Numbered from the stretch's first letter, positions 34,242 to 43,628 are shown. The stretch is DNA of 64,000 nucleotides from Palsa-343 sp036269135 (GCA_036269135.1 DATASQ010000053.1:1-64000); one strand, 5' to 3'. Notes: generated by a model not told the origin, from the sequence alone. Numbers and translations are program-made.

Positions 34242-35702
34242 TTATGCGCGGGCGAAATCGATGTATCCGTGGGCCGGATCGGTGCGGACCAGTGTGACGC
34301 GGAGCCGGTCGCCGACATCGATGCCCTGCTGTCCATGGACCAGCATGCCATCCACGGGCGGCCGGAGGGTGCGCACGAAGGAACCATGCTGGTTGACGCC
34401 GGTAGCGATGGCATCGAACGTTTGGCCGACACGGTTGGCCATGGCGACGGCGGCGATGCGCTTCTGCATTTCGCGCGAGACTTTGCGCTCGGCGTCTTCC
34501 ATGCGGGTGCACTGCGCGGCAACTGAGGACAACTCGTCATCGGAATAAGGCGACGGACGGCCCGCGATCATGGCCTTGAGCAGGCGCTGAGCGACGAGGT
34601 CGGCATAGCGGCGGTTGGGCGCGGTGGAGTGGGTGTAGTCCTGAACGGCAAGGCCGAAGTGGCCCTGAGGCGGATCGCCGGGACGCTCGAGCACGTATTC
34701 GCCGGGACCCAGGAGCTTGACGATGGCGATGGAGAGATCGGGAAAATGGTCGGGATCTTTCTTCTGTTGTTCGCAGAGGAAGTCGTGGAGGGGCTTCGGA
34801 TCGGGTTCTGCGGGAAGCTGCGTACCCATCTGGCGAGCGAGCTCGACGATGCGATCCCAGCGCTTTGGCGTCTTGACCACGCGGCGGATGGACGAGAAAT
34901 GTTTTGCCTCGAAGGAACGGGCGACGACGCCGTTGGCGGCGATCATGAAGTCTTCAATGAGCTGGGTGGCGAGGTTCTTCACTTCGGCTTCGACATCGAG
35001 TTGTCCGCCGGTGAGCTGGATGGGATGGGTTTCCAGGGTCTGCAGGTTGAGCGCACCCTGATCGGACCGCCGGCCGCGCAGCTTCTGGGCGATGTCGTTC
35101 TGCAGGCGAAGCTGTTTTTGCAGGTCAGCGGAGGCGGCGACCTTTGCCGGTGCTTCGGTCTGGCCGGCGAGCCAGGCGCCGATCGAAGGATAGGCGAGCT
35201 GCGCGCGATTCACGACGCGGGCAGGATAGATGCTGCTGGCGGTGATCGCGGCCTGCGCGTCCACGGTGAATTCGATGACGATGGCAGCGCGCTCCTGTTT
35301 TTCGAGGAGAGACGTTGAGCCGGTCGAGAGTTCTTCAGGGAGCATGGAAAAATTCTCGACGCCGGTGTAGACGGTTGTGGTTTCGCGGAGGGCGTGCTGA
35401 TCGATGGGCGACCCTTTGGGGACGGAGGCATCGACATCGGCGATGCCGATGAGCACGCGGGCGCCGCCATCCTGCGTGGACTCGACATATTCGATCTGAT
35501 CGAGGTCGCGGGAGGTGTCGTTGTCGATGGAGGACCAGAGAAGAGTGCGGAGATCGCGGGCGGAGGCGTCCGGCTGGGGCGGATGCTCGCGCAATTGCTG
35601 GAGCTGGGCCGCGATGGGATTTGGGTAATCTGGCTCGAAGCCGTGTTCGATCATGGAACGGCGGGCGGCAGCGGCGAGATCGAAATGAAGCTGATGGTTC
35701 AT
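34242..35702 (-). CDS. RNase II/R family exoribonuclease
   Basis: A 486-residue RNB-domain 3'-5' exoribonuclease. The catalytic region is SSIDNDTSRDLDQIEY (near 57-72, with the metal-binding aspartates), followed by IADVDASVPKGSPID, the AQLAYPSIG strand and HSTAPNRRYADLVAQR near 372. The C-terminal 60 residues resemble an S1-like strand set (VHGQQGIDVGDRLRVTLVRTD). It is shorter than RNase R and lacks the N-terminal cold-shock domains. Upstream of and likely co-transcribed with the ligase/PlsC fusion, a link that has no obvious logic. Confidence 0.87.
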   Translation of the reverse strand: MNHQLHFDLAAAARRSMIEHGFEPDYPNPIAAQLQQLREHPPQPDASARDLRTLLWSSIDNDTSRDLDQIEYVESTQDGGARVLIGIADVDASVPKGSPIDQHALRETTTVYTGVENFSMLPEELSTGSTSLLEKQERAAIVIEFTVDAQAAITASSIYPARVVNRAQLAYPSIGAWLAGQTEAPAKVAASADLQKQLRLQNDIAQKLRGRRSDQGALNLQTLETHPIQLTGGQLDVEAEVKNLATQLIEDFMIAANGVVARSFEAKHFSSIRRVVKTPKRWDRIVELARQMGTQLPAEPDPKPLHDFLCEQQKKDPDHFPDLSIAIVKLLGPGEYVLERPGDPPQGHFGLAVQDYTHSTAPNRRYADLVAQRLLKAMIAGRPSPYSDDELSSVAAQCTRMEDAERKVSREMQKRIAAVAMANRVGQTFDAIATGVNQHGSFVRTLRPPVDGMLVHGQQGIDVGDRLRVTLVRTDPAHGYIDFARA

Positions 35703-35857
35703 GGTGGCCCCGAGGGTGGAATCGGAAGGGCAAGGCTATCACGAGGGTGTGACACGCCGGAGGAATCGGGCCGGCCGGTGAGGCATCGCGTGCGATCCGG
35801 CAGAAAGCAGTGCGCGAGGAACCAACCCGGGGCGGGCCGAGGCACTCCAAGGCACGC

Positions 35858-36679
35858 ATGCCGCTGCGCAATGTCAGGATCGAGCCGGAATCGAAGGATG
35901 CGTCGCAATCGAAGCAGCGCGATCTGGACCGGCCGACGGCAAATGAGATTTACGAGCAGGTATCGCGCAATGCGCGGCGCGAGCTGCAGCGCCCGGCCAA
36001 AGCGCTGGCCATCTCCGGCATTGTGGGCGGACTGACGATGGGGTTGACGGGGCTGAGCGTCTCGGTGGTCGGAGCGCTGCTGGGGCCCGCGCCCTGGTCG
36101 CAATTCGTGGCGCAGCTTTTCTATCCCATGGGATTTATGGCGGTGATCCTGGGCCGGGGACAGTTGTTCACGGAGAACACGCTGTATCCGGTGGCGCTGA
36201 TCCTGGCGGAACGGCGTTATTGGGTGAGCACCGCACGGCTGTGGGCGATTGTGTTTCCATCCAACGTGGCCGGGGCGTTTTTGTTCGCAGTGCTGGCGGC
36301 GCGAACCAGGGCGCTGCAGCCGCCGATGCTGCATGCCCTGGTCGCGATGGGCACGCTGGCGGCAACCCCTGGCCTGCGGCACGTTTTCTGGAGCGGCGTG
36401 GTGGGCGGATGGATGATTGCCATGGTGGCGTGGCTGGTGAGCGGCAGCCATTCGATCACCGGCTCGGTGGCCATCATCTGGGCTCTCACGTTCATTGTCG
36501 GGATGGGGCACTTCGCGCACTGCATCGCGACCAGTGGCGAGATTCTTTCCGCGGTTCTGGTTCACGGCGTGACGGTCGGAACCTATTTTCGATGGCTGCT
36601 GGTCGCCACGCTGGGCAATATTTCCGGAGGCGTGGTGCTGGTGACGCTATTGGAATACGGCCAGGTCAAGCTGGACTGA
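35858..36679 (+). CDS. Formate/nitrite transporter family protein
   Basis: A 273-residue six-helix membrane protein of the FNT family (FocA/NirC). Features: AISGIVGGLTMGLTGLSV early, LGRGQLFTENTLYPV (near 105-119), the slit-loop regions around FPSNVAGAFLF and MGHFAHCIATSGEILSAVL, the latter with the central pore histidine. The ATG at 35858 begins just before the basic N-terminal segment; a GTG at 35810 adds 16 residues. The anion (formate, nitrite, hydrosulfide or other) cannot be named. Confidence 0.87.
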   Translation: MPLRNVRIEPESKDASQSKQRDLDRPTANEIYEQVSRNARRELQRPAKALAISGIVGGLTMGLTGLSVSVVGALLGPAPWSQFVAQLFYPMGFMAVILGRGQLFTENTLYPVALILAERRYWVSTARLWAIVFPSNVAGAFLFAVLAARTRALQPPMLHALVAMGTLAATPGLRHVFWSGVVGGWMIAMVAWLVSGSHSITGSVAIIWALTFIVGMGHFAHCIATSGEILSAVLVHGVTVGTYFRWLLVATLGNISGGVVLVTLLEYGQVKLD

Positions 36680-36788
36680 CGGAATTCGAGCGTCGACCGG
36701 GCATCGCGCGCACCCTGCCGCGCATCGCCTTTTGAAGGCAGCAAACGTAATCCCCTGCATCCAAAAACGAGGAGGAGAAAGAGGCTGC

Positions 36789-37958
36789 ATGCTCCATTAT
36801 TTCGAGCGGCACTGGCACGATTATCTCTGGTCGGCAATCTACCTTGGCGCGGCGATCATTTTGTCGCTGATTGTGCGGGCGATTGTTTTCTGGGCGCTGC
36901 GGCGAGTCACGCGCAAGCGGGGCAAGCTGATCGGGCACTCGCTGGTGCAGCACGGCCAGGGACCGACGCGGTGGATCTTCCCGCTGCTGGCCTGCCTGAT
37001 CGTGCTGCCGGGCGTGCCCCTGCCCCACACGCCGATGGTGGTGCTGGAGCACATCGTGGGCATCGGGCTGATCGCGGCGTTCGCGTGGCTGGTGATCCTG
37101 CTGGTGGATGTGACCTCGGACGTGATCACGGGCCGGTATCGCATCGACGTTGCGGATAATCTGATGGCGCGGCGCATCCAGACGCAGTTCCAGTTGCTGC
37201 ATCGGGTGGTGGTGACGCTGGTGATCGTGATCGCCGTGGCCATCAGCCTGATGACCTTCCAGGCGATTCAGCATCTGGGCGACAGTATCCTGGCTTCGGC
37301 CGGGGTCGCCAGCCTGGTGGTCGGCCTCGCCATGAAGGGCACGCTGTCCAATCTCGTCGCCGGCGTTCAGATCGCTTTCACCCAGCCCTTCCGCATTGAG
37401 GATGCGGTGGTGATCGAAGGCAACTGGGGCTGGATCGAAGAGATCGGCACGATGTACGTCACAGTGCGCATCTGGGATCTGACTCGCCTCGTCGTCCCGC
37501 TCTCCTGGTTCCTCGAGAATTCCTTTCAGAACTGGACCCGCACCAATGCAGAACTGCTCGGCCACTGTTACATCTATGTGGACTACACGGTACCGGTGGA
37601 GCCGCTGCGCGCCGAGCTGAAGCGGATCTGCGAATCGACGAAACTGTGGATGGGCAAGGTCTGCGTGCTGCAGGTATCGGACCTCTTCCAGAAGGAAATG
37701 CAGCTGCGCGCGCTGATGGACGCGCGGAATTCCGGAGACGCGTGGGACCTGCGCTGCTATGTGCGGGAGCACCTGATCGACTTCATCCAGAAGAACTATC
37801 CAGGCGGGCTGCCGCGCTATCGCGGGGAGGTCGACATGAGGGCAGAGGATGGGGCTGGGGCGCACGGAAAACCGGAGTTGCCGGGGCGCACGTTGCCGGG
37901 GAACGGCACGCCGGAGGCCGCACCGCTGCCGGGGGATCCGCTGCGGCCGGTGAAGTGA
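36789..37958 (+). CDS. MscS-type mechanosensitive channel
   Basis: A 389-residue small-conductance mechanosensitive channel. About four membrane helices (to residue ~175), then the pore and beta domain: LASAGVASLVVGLAMKGTLSNLVAGVQI with the gly/ala-rich TM3, FTQPFRIEDAVVIEGNWGWIEEIG and the RLVVPLSWFLENSFQNWTR strand. The ATG at 36789 has a strong AGGAGGAG site; 19 earlier codons are open but unlikely. The C terminus is Gly/Pro-rich. Bases about 37290-37560 use CTC and GTC codons far more than the flanks, suggesting gene conversion from a relative. Confidence 0.9.
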   Translation: MLHYFERHWHDYLWSAIYLGAAIILSLIVRAIVFWALRRVTRKRGKLIGHSLVQHGQGPTRWIFPLLACLIVLPGVPLPHTPMVVLEHIVGIGLIAAFAWLVILLVDVTSDVITGRYRIDVADNLMARRIQTQFQLLHRVVVTLVIVIAVAISLMTFQAIQHLGDSILASAGVASLVVGLAMKGTLSNLVAGVQIAFTQPFRIEDAVVIEGNWGWIEEIGTMYVTVRIWDLTRLVVPLSWFLENSFQNWTRTNAELLGHCYIYVDYTVPVEPLRAELKRICESTKLWMGKVCVLQVSDLFQKEMQLRALMDARNSGDAWDLRCYVREHLIDFIQKNYPGGLPRYRGEVDMRAEDGAGAHGKPELPGRTLPGNGTPEAAPLPGDPLRPVK

Positions 37959-38049
37959 CGGCGCGCTGTAGAAGGCCCCCATCGCGGCCTGAAGCGCATG
38001 AGAAGATGATCGGTTCCCACCCGTTACGGAGCGGGCGCGGCCCTCAGGC

Positions 38050-39486
38050 ATGACGAGCAGAGACAGGGTTCTGGTGTGGTTCCGGCGCGATCTGCGCCTG
38101 GACGATCATCCCGCGCTGAACGCGGCCGCGGCGAGCGGAGTGCCGGTGGTGCCGGTTTTCGTCTGGGCTCCCGATGAAGACGGCGAAGAGACGCCGGGCG
38201 CGGCCTCGCGCTGGTGGCTGCACCAGTCGCTGCTGGCTCTGGACCGGTCATTGCGCGCGAAAGGATCGCGACTGATCGTGCGGCGCGGGGCGACCGCGGA
38301 GACCCTGCTGCAAATTGCGCAGGAGACCGGCGCGCGGCGAATTCTCTGGAATCGCGTGTCCGAACCGGTGGCGCTGGCCGCGGAACGCGGACTGACAGCG
38401 CGGCTTCAGGCGAAGGGTATATCCATCGAGAGCTTCGACGGCAGCTTGCTGTTCGAGCCAGGGTCGATGCGGACGGCGGCTGGAGGATCTTTCCGGGTAT
38501 TCACGCCGTTTTGGCGGGCGTTGTGGAATGAGCGCGGGGCTTTGCGGGAGCCGGTGCAGGGGCCGAGCACAATTCAGTTCCCGTCCGCGTGGCCCCGGTC
38601 GCTGGAGATAACGGATCTCGGACTGGAGCCGAAGATCGACTGGGCCCAGGGGATTGGCGCGGCGTGGACACCGGGGGAAGACGCAGCGCGGGAGCGGCTG
38701 CGCCGGTTTGCTCGGGGTCCGATCGGCCGCTATGGCGACGATCGCGACCGCACTGATCGCGAGGGGACCTCCCGTCTGTCGCCGCACCTGCACTTTGGCG
38801 AGATCAGCCCGATTCAGATCTGGCACGCCGTGGCGGAGCGGCCGGGAGCAGAGCCGTATCTGCGGCAACTGGCGTGGCGGGAGTTCGCGTGGCACCTGCT
38901 GGTGGAGCATCCGGAGACGACTCATGAGCCGTTTCAGAGGGAATTCCTGAATTTTCCCTGGCGCAGGAACGCCCGGCGGCTGCGAGCCTGGCAGAAAGGA
39001 CAAACGGGGGTTCCGTTTGTGGATGCCGCGATGCGCCAGTTGTGGACAACGGGCTGGATGCACAACCGCGCGCGGCTGGTCGCGGCTTCGTTCCTGGTCA
39101 AGCATCTGCTGATTCCGTGGCAGCAGGGGGCGGCGTGGTTTCTGGACACGCTGGTGGATGCCGATCTGGCGAATAACACCCTGGGCTGGCAGTGGGTAGC
39201 GGGCTGCGGGGTGGATGCGGCGCCTTACTTCCGGATCTTTAATCCGGTCACCCAGGGAGAGAGGTTCGATCCCGATGGAACCTATGTGCGGCGCTGGGTT
39301 CCTGAGCTGGCGGGCCTGCCGACCGAGTGGATTCAAAAACCATGGGAGGCGCCGCCGCTGGTGCTGGCCGCGGCGGGCGTGCAACTGGGAACCACGTATC
39401 CGCGACCGATGGTGGACCATGCGGAGGCGCGGCAGGCTGCCCTGGGCGCCTTCGAGGAGATGAAGCGGGCACGGCGGGGAAAATAA
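38050..39486 (+). CDS. phrB: Deoxyribodipyrimidine photolyase
   Basis: Light-driven FAD enzyme reversing UV-induced cyclobutane pyrimidine dimers. The 478-residue protein has the N-terminal antenna domain starting VLVWFRRDLRLDDHPAL and the FAD-binding C-terminal half with SRLSPHLHFGEISP, RQLAWREFAWHLL, GVPFVDAAMRQLWTTGWMHNR and ANNTLGWQWVAGCGVDAAPYFRIFNP, with the tryptophans of the electron-transfer chain. Class I CPD photolyase best fits, although antenna choice (MTHF or deazaflavin) is not clear. Confidence 0.92.
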   Translation: MTSRDRVLVWFRRDLRLDDHPALNAAAASGVPVVPVFVWAPDEDGEETPGAASRWWLHQSLLALDRSLRAKGSRLIVRRGATAETLLQIAQETGARRILWNRVSEPVALAAERGLTARLQAKGISIESFDGSLLFEPGSMRTAAGGSFRVFTPFWRALWNERGALREPVQGPSTIQFPSAWPRSLEITDLGLEPKIDWAQGIGAAWTPGEDAARERLRRFARGPIGRYGDDRDRTDREGTSRLSPHLHFGEISPIQIWHAVAERPGAEPYLRQLAWREFAWHLLVEHPETTHEPFQREFLNFPWRRNARRLRAWQKGQTGVPFVDAAMRQLWTTGWMHNRARLVAASFLVKHLLIPWQQGAAWFLDTLVDADLANNTLGWQWVAGCGVDAAPYFRIFNPVTQGERFDPDGTYVRRWVPELAGLPTEWIQKPWEAPPLVLAAAGVQLGTTYPRPMVDHAEARQAALGAFEEMKRARRGK

Positions 39487-39499
39487 TGGACGAGGCTGG

Positions 39500-39985
39500 T
39501 TAGTGCCGGCTCTTGTCCTTCATGCGCTCGATGACGAACCGGGGCACGAGGCCGTCAACGGAGCCCCCGAGGCGGAAGACTTCCTTCACCAGGCGCGAGC
39601 TGACGAAAGAATATTTCGCGTCGGGCATGAGAAAGATGGTTTCGAGGTCGGGGGCGAGGCGGCGATTCATCAGAGCCATCTGCAGCTCGTATTCGTAGTC
39701 GCTGATGGCGCGGATGCCGCGGACGACGGCATGCGCACGCTCCTCGCGGGCGAATTCGACGAGCAGGCCGTCAAAGGTAGAGACGGAGACATTGCCGAAT
39801 TCGGCGGTTCCCTCGGAGAGCATGGCCACGCGCTCCTCGACGGTGAACAGGGGGTTCTTTTCCGAATTACGGAGGATGGCCACGACCAGATGGTCGAACA
39901 TCTTCGCGCCGCGGGCGATGAGGTCGAGGTGGCCGTTGGTCACCGGGTCGAAGCTGCCGGGGTAAATGGCCTTAACGGTGTGCAC
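39500..39985 (-). CDS. coaD: Pantetheine-phosphate adenylyltransferase
   Basis: Penultimate step of CoA synthesis: transfers AMP from ATP to 4'-phosphopantetheine. The 161 residues contain YPGSFDPVTNGHLDLI (residues 8-23, nucleotide-binding HxGH-like T/NGH), VVRGIRAISDYEYELQMALMNR (near 88-109) and the C-terminal SFVSSRLVKEV. Length and motifs are standard for bacterial CoaD. Confidence 0.95.
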   Translation of the reverse strand: MHTVKAIYPGSFDPVTNGHLDLIARGAKMFDHLVVAILRNSEKNPLFTVEERVAMLSEGTAEFGNVSVSTFDGLLVEFAREERAHAVVRGIRAISDYEYELQMALMNRRLAPDLETIFLMPDAKYSFVSSRLVKEVFRLGGSVDGLVPRFVIERMKDKSRH

Positions 39986-40045
39986 GCCAGATGCATTCTA
40001 GTGCATTTGGACGAATCGGCGGAACGAACGGCGCCTGGAGGCGCA

Positions 40046-41107
40046 TCAGGCGACACTCTTGCGGTCGCGTGCGGGGGCCGGGCCGGTTGACTCGCGGACG
40101 ATGAACTCGGGCTCCATGACGATCTCCGGCGGGTATTCCTTGTCGGGCTGGGCGATGCGGGCCAGCAGAACCTGCGCGGCGCGCGATCCCATTTCGCGCA
40201 GCGGTTGCTTGACCGTGGTCAGAGACGGCTCGCAGTAGGCGGCGGTGATGATGTCGTCAAAGCCAACGACCGAGATGTCGGCGGGGATGCGCAGGCCGAT
40301 ATCGCGGATGGCGCGGATGGCGCCGATCGCCGAGATGTCGTTGAAACAGAAGATGGCCGTAAAATCGCGGGTCTTTTCGAGCAGCTCCCGCGTTTGGTGA
40401 TAGCCGGATTCGGGTGACTGCGTGACTTCGCGGAGCTGAATTGTTAATTCAGGAGAAACAGAGATGGCCATCTCCGCCGCGACGGTTTGAATACTGTCCC
40501 AGCGGTATTTTGCGTCCGTAATGCCGGGGGCGCCGCGCATGAAGGCAATGCGTTCGTGGCCGAGTTCGCGAAGATGCTTCAGAGCCAGGCGGGCCGCACA
40601 GTCGTGGTCGAGAACCACGTTGACCACGCCGGGGGCGGGGTTGTGGGAGGAGACCGCCACAGTGGGGACGGACAGGTTCACTTTGGCGGGAGTATCCAGG
40701 AGGAGCAACCCATCGACGGAGCGATCCAGCAGGCGAATGCAGTACTCTTCCACCAGTTCAGGGCGGCGATAATGGCTGGCCGTCACGTAGAAGTAGTGCT
40801 CTTTCAGCAGATGCTTTTCGATCGCGTTCATCACCACGGGGAAAAAGCCGTCGCTCAGGTCCGGCACGATGACGCCCACGGACATGCTGCGGCTGTTGCG
40901 GAGGGATTTGGCGAAGTAATTGGGGCGGTAATGGAAGCGCCGGGCCGCTTCGAGCACGCGATCGCGGGTGTGCTGGGGAATGGAGCGCCCCGCCGGTGAG
41001 TTGTTCAGGACGAGAGAGACAGTCGTTTGAGAGAGCTGAAGATGCTCGGCGAGCTGCCGCAGGTTCAGAGGTCGCGTTGCCGAGTTCGATTCCTTGCCCT
41101 GCGTCAT
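40046..41107 (-). CDS. LacI family transcriptional regulator
   Basis: A 353-residue repressor with an N-terminal HTH (LNLRQLAEHLQLSQTTVSLVLN, then RSIPQHTRDRVLEAARRFHYRPN) and a periplasmic-binding-protein-like effector domain (VGVIVPDLSDGFFPVV, SVVGFDDI and the closing LTTVKQPLREMG). Sugar or nucleoside effectors are usual in this family. The neighbours (coaD and an acyl-CoA mutase) do not identify its target or ligand. No clear LacI-type operator was found beside it. Confidence 0.9.
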   Translation of the reverse strand: MTQGKESNSATRPLNLRQLAEHLQLSQTTVSLVLNNSPAGRSIPQHTRDRVLEAARRFHYRPNYFAKSLRNSRSMSVGVIVPDLSDGFFPVVMNAIEKHLLKEHYFYVTASHYRRPELVEEYCIRLLDRSVDGLLLLDTPAKVNLSVPTVAVSSHNPAPGVVNVVLDHDCAARLALKHLRELGHERIAFMRGAPGITDAKYRWDSIQTVAAEMAISVSPELTIQLREVTQSPESGYHQTRELLEKTRDFTAIFCFNDISAIGAIRAIRDIGLRIPADISVVGFDDIITAAYCEPSLTTVKQPLREMGSRAAQVLLARIAQPDKEYPPEIVMEPEFIVRESTGPAPARDRKSVA

Positions 41108-41152
41108 TGCGTAGAAGAATTCGTTTCCCGAACGATATCAGATTCCGCGCAA

Positions 41153-42937
41153 TCAGGCCTCTTCCCATCCGCCGAAGACCTGGGTGAGCGCGCCGCAGAT
41201 CTCGCCCAGCGTGGCGTAGGCCCGGACGCAGTCGAGGATAAAGGGCATGGTATTCGCCGTGGAAATGCCGCTGGGATGGGCTTCGGGCTCGCTTTCCGCC
41301 GCTCGCCGCAGGGCATCGAGGGCGCGTTGGACGGCCTCGCCGGAGCGCTCGGCACGCAGATTCCTGAGCTTCGCCGTTTGCGCTTCGCGGACGCTCTCGC
41401 CAATGTAGAGAATATTCGGCGGCGGTTCGTCGATGGCGTACTGGTTGACCCCTACGATGATTTTCTCGCCTGCCTCCACGGCGCGCTGGTAGGCATAGCT
41501 GGCTTCGGCGATCTCCTTTTGCGGATAGCCCGCCTCGATGGCTTTGACCATGCCGCCCATGGCATCGAGCTTTTCGAAGAAGGCGAAGGCCCCCTGCTCC
41601 ATGTCGAGGGTGAGCTTCTCGAGGAAATACGAGCCGCCCAGGGGATCGATGACGCTGGCGACGCCGGACTCGTATGCGAGGATCTGCTGGGTCCGCAGGG
41701 CGATGCGGGCAGCATCTTCGGTGGGCAAGGCCAGGGCTTCGTCGAAGCCGTCGGTGTGCAGGGACTGGGTTCCGCCGAGGACGGCGGCCATGGCCTGCAG
41801 AGCCACGCGGGCGATGTTGTTCTTTGGCTGCTGAGCGGTGAGCGAGACGCCGGCGGTCTGGGTATGAAAGCGCATCCAGGTGGAGCGCGGATTCCGCGCG
41901 TGGAAGCGCTCGGTCATCACGCGGTACCAGATTTTGCGGGCGGCGCGGAATTTGGCGATTTCCTCGAAGAAGTCGTTATGTGCATTGAAGAAGAAGCTCA
42001 GGCGCGGGGCAAAATCGTCAATGGCCATGCCGCGGCGGAGGGCCCACTCCACGTACTCGATGCCGTCATAGAGGGTGAAGGCGAGTTCCTGGAGCGCCGT
42101 GGAGCCGGCCTCGCGAATGTGATAGCCGGAGATGGAAATGGGATTGAACTTCGGCGTTTGGCGCGCGCCGAACTCCAGGGTGTCGACGACGAGGCGCATC
42201 GACGGAGCCGGCGGATAGAGGTACTCCTTTTGCGCGATGTACTCTTTGAGGATGTCGTTCTGCAGCGTGCCGGAGACGTTCTTCCAGTCGACGCCCTGCT
42301 TTTCGGCGACGACCAGATACATGGCCCAGAGAGCGTTGGCGGGGGAATTGATGGTCATGGAGACGGTGGTGCTGTCGAGGCGAATGCCGGAAAACAGCGT
42401 CTCCATGTCATCGAGGGAGTCGATGGCCACGCCGCACTTGCCGACCTCGCCTTCGCTGCGCGGATCGTCGGAGTCGCAGCCCATGAGAGTGGGCAGGTCG
42501 AAGGCGACAGAGAGGCCGTTCGCGCCGCCCTTGAGGAGGTATTTGTAACGGAGATTGGTCTCTTCCGGAGAGGCGAAACCGGAGAACTGGCGCATGGTCC
42601 AGAGGCGCCCGCGATAGCCGGTGGGATGAATACCCCGCGTGTAGGGCGGCTGGCCGGGATCACCGAGATATGCGTCCTGGTTCGGGTTCCAGTCCGCGGG
42701 CAGGTCGGCTTCGGTGTAGAGGCGCCGCACGGGAGCGCCGGAAACGGTGGTGAAGCGCGCATTGCCCGCTTCGTCGCGATTGATGCCGGTGGGGGCGCCG
42801 ATGGGGTGTTCGGGATTCCTGGCAAGCGCCGGCCCCAGGGTCTGCTCCGCCCAGCGCAGCTCGGCTGGAGAGGGGCGGCGGTTCTCGGTCAAATCCGCGT
42901 GAACGGCATCCCGAAGATCAGGCGGTTTTTCAGGCAT
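41153..42937 (-). CDS. B12-dependent acyl-CoA mutase large subunit, isobutyryl-CoA mutase-like
   Basis: A 594-residue catalytic subunit of the methylmalonyl-CoA mutase superfamily without the C-terminal B12-binding domain, so it needs a small cobalamin subunit from elsewhere. Core motifs are present: RGRLWTMRQF, GLSVAFDLPTLMG, SGTLQNDILKEYIAQKEYLYPP, ISISGYHIREAG (Y272, H273) and the long TIM barrel. At the two residues that set substrate choice it has F118 and Q236, the isobutyryl-CoA mutase pair (F80/Q198), not Y89/R207 of methylmalonyl-CoA mutase; spacing to H273 is identical. It is thus likelier to act on isobutyryl-CoA or a similar branched acyl-CoA. Confidence 0.85.
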   Translation of the reverse strand: MPEKPPDLRDAVHADLTENRRPSPAELRWAEQTLGPALARNPEHPIGAPTGINRDEAGNARFTTVSGAPVRRLYTEADLPADWNPNQDAYLGDPGQPPYTRGIHPTGYRGRLWTMRQFSGFASPEETNLRYKYLLKGGANGLSVAFDLPTLMGCDSDDPRSEGEVGKCGVAIDSLDDMETLFSGIRLDSTTVSMTINSPANALWAMYLVVAEKQGVDWKNVSGTLQNDILKEYIAQKEYLYPPAPSMRLVVDTLEFGARQTPKFNPISISGYHIREAGSTALQELAFTLYDGIEYVEWALRRGMAIDDFAPRLSFFFNAHNDFFEEIAKFRAARKIWYRVMTERFHARNPRSTWMRFHTQTAGVSLTAQQPKNNIARVALQAMAAVLGGTQSLHTDGFDEALALPTEDAARIALRTQQILAYESGVASVIDPLGGSYFLEKLTLDMEQGAFAFFEKLDAMGGMVKAIEAGYPQKEIAEASYAYQRAVEAGEKIIVGVNQYAIDEPPPNILYIGESVREAQTAKLRNLRAERSGEAVQRALDALRRAAESEPEAHPSGISTANTMPFILDCVRAYATLGEICGALTQVFGGWEEA

Positions 42938-43010
42938 CGGCAGGAACGGCTCCCGAACGGCTCAGGATAGGCGACGAAGCGGAGAAGTAGCAAACCGGCG
43001 GCCAGTAGCT

Positions 43011-43433
43011 CTATCGGACCGAAGAGGGCCAGATCTCCAGTTGAAAGGAGCGGTAGCGATGGATCATCTGAAAATCCGCTCGGTTGGAGGTAATGAGACG
43101 AGCGCCATAAGAGCGAGCGGTGAGAGCGATGAGCACATCGAAGTGCAGAGTGCGCAGCCTGGCTGCATCGACTCCCTTCTCCGCGCGGATTCTGGACAGA
43201 AGTCGCCCCGACTCCAGCCAGTTGTGTTCCGTTGGCGTGAGGATGGGGTGGTTTCGCTCGAGTTCCAGCAGGAAATCCCGTTCTCTCCGGGAGGATACCC
43301 CGCGCCATAGTTCAGCCAGAACGACGGATGAACTGCGGACGAGGCCCACGAGGGATTTGAGTCGCTCTTCGTGGCATCCGGTGCGCACCTGATCGACAAG
43401 CACCGATGTATCGAAGAGGATGAGGCTACTCAT
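43011..43433 (-). CDS. vapC: VapC-type PIN toxin
   Basis: A 140-residue PIN-domain ribonuclease toxin. The acidic active-site residues can be placed: D9 in LILFDTSVLVD, E42 in VLAELWRG, the helix aspartate in LHFDVLIALTA and the terminal SNRADF. The ATG at 43433 overlaps the antitoxin stop by a few bases (ATG 43433, antitoxin ends 43426); a TTG one codon upstream is possible. Transcribed after vapB on the minus strand, the classic toxin-antitoxin layout. Confidence 0.87.
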   Translation of the reverse strand: MSSLILFDTSVLVDQVRTGCHEERLKSLVGLVRSSSVVLAELWRGVSSRRERDFLLELERNHPILTPTEHNWLESGRLLSRIRAEKGVDAARLRTLHFDVLIALTARSYGARLITSNRADFQMIHRYRSFQLEIWPSSVR

Positions 43434-43614
43434 CAACCCCGGCGAATGCCAGGCGGCCGCCGTTTTTCGTCACCAGGCGGCGGAACTTCTCCAGAGCAAC
43501 GATTTCCCGGAGCGCAAGGTGGACGGCTTCCGTCCGGGTCTTGACGCCCAGAAGCCGGGCCGCCTCATCGGCCAGATCCGTATCCAGACGGATGGATGTC
43601 ATTGTCGCCGCCAT
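43426..43614 (-). CDS. vapB: VapB-type antitoxin
   Basis: A 62-residue partner of the VapC toxin, of the DUF2191/ribbon-helix-like VapB class: MTSIRLDTDLADEAARLLGVKTRTEAVHL split over an N-terminal strand-helix DNA-binding region, then a C-terminal part that wraps the toxin. GAGGGG precedes the ATG at 43614. An operator with paired TGTATATAT repeats lies immediately upstream. Confidence 0.88.
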   Translation of the reverse strand: MAATMTSIRLDTDLADEAARLLGVKTRTEAVHLALREIVALEKFRRLVTKNGGRLAFAGVDE

Positions 43615-43628
43615 TGGATCCCCTCACC

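Noticed and set aside
41153..42937. Plain methylmalonyl-CoA mutase annotation
   Set aside because: The substrate-setting residues are Phe/Gln, the isobutyryl-CoA mutase pair, not Tyr/Arg.
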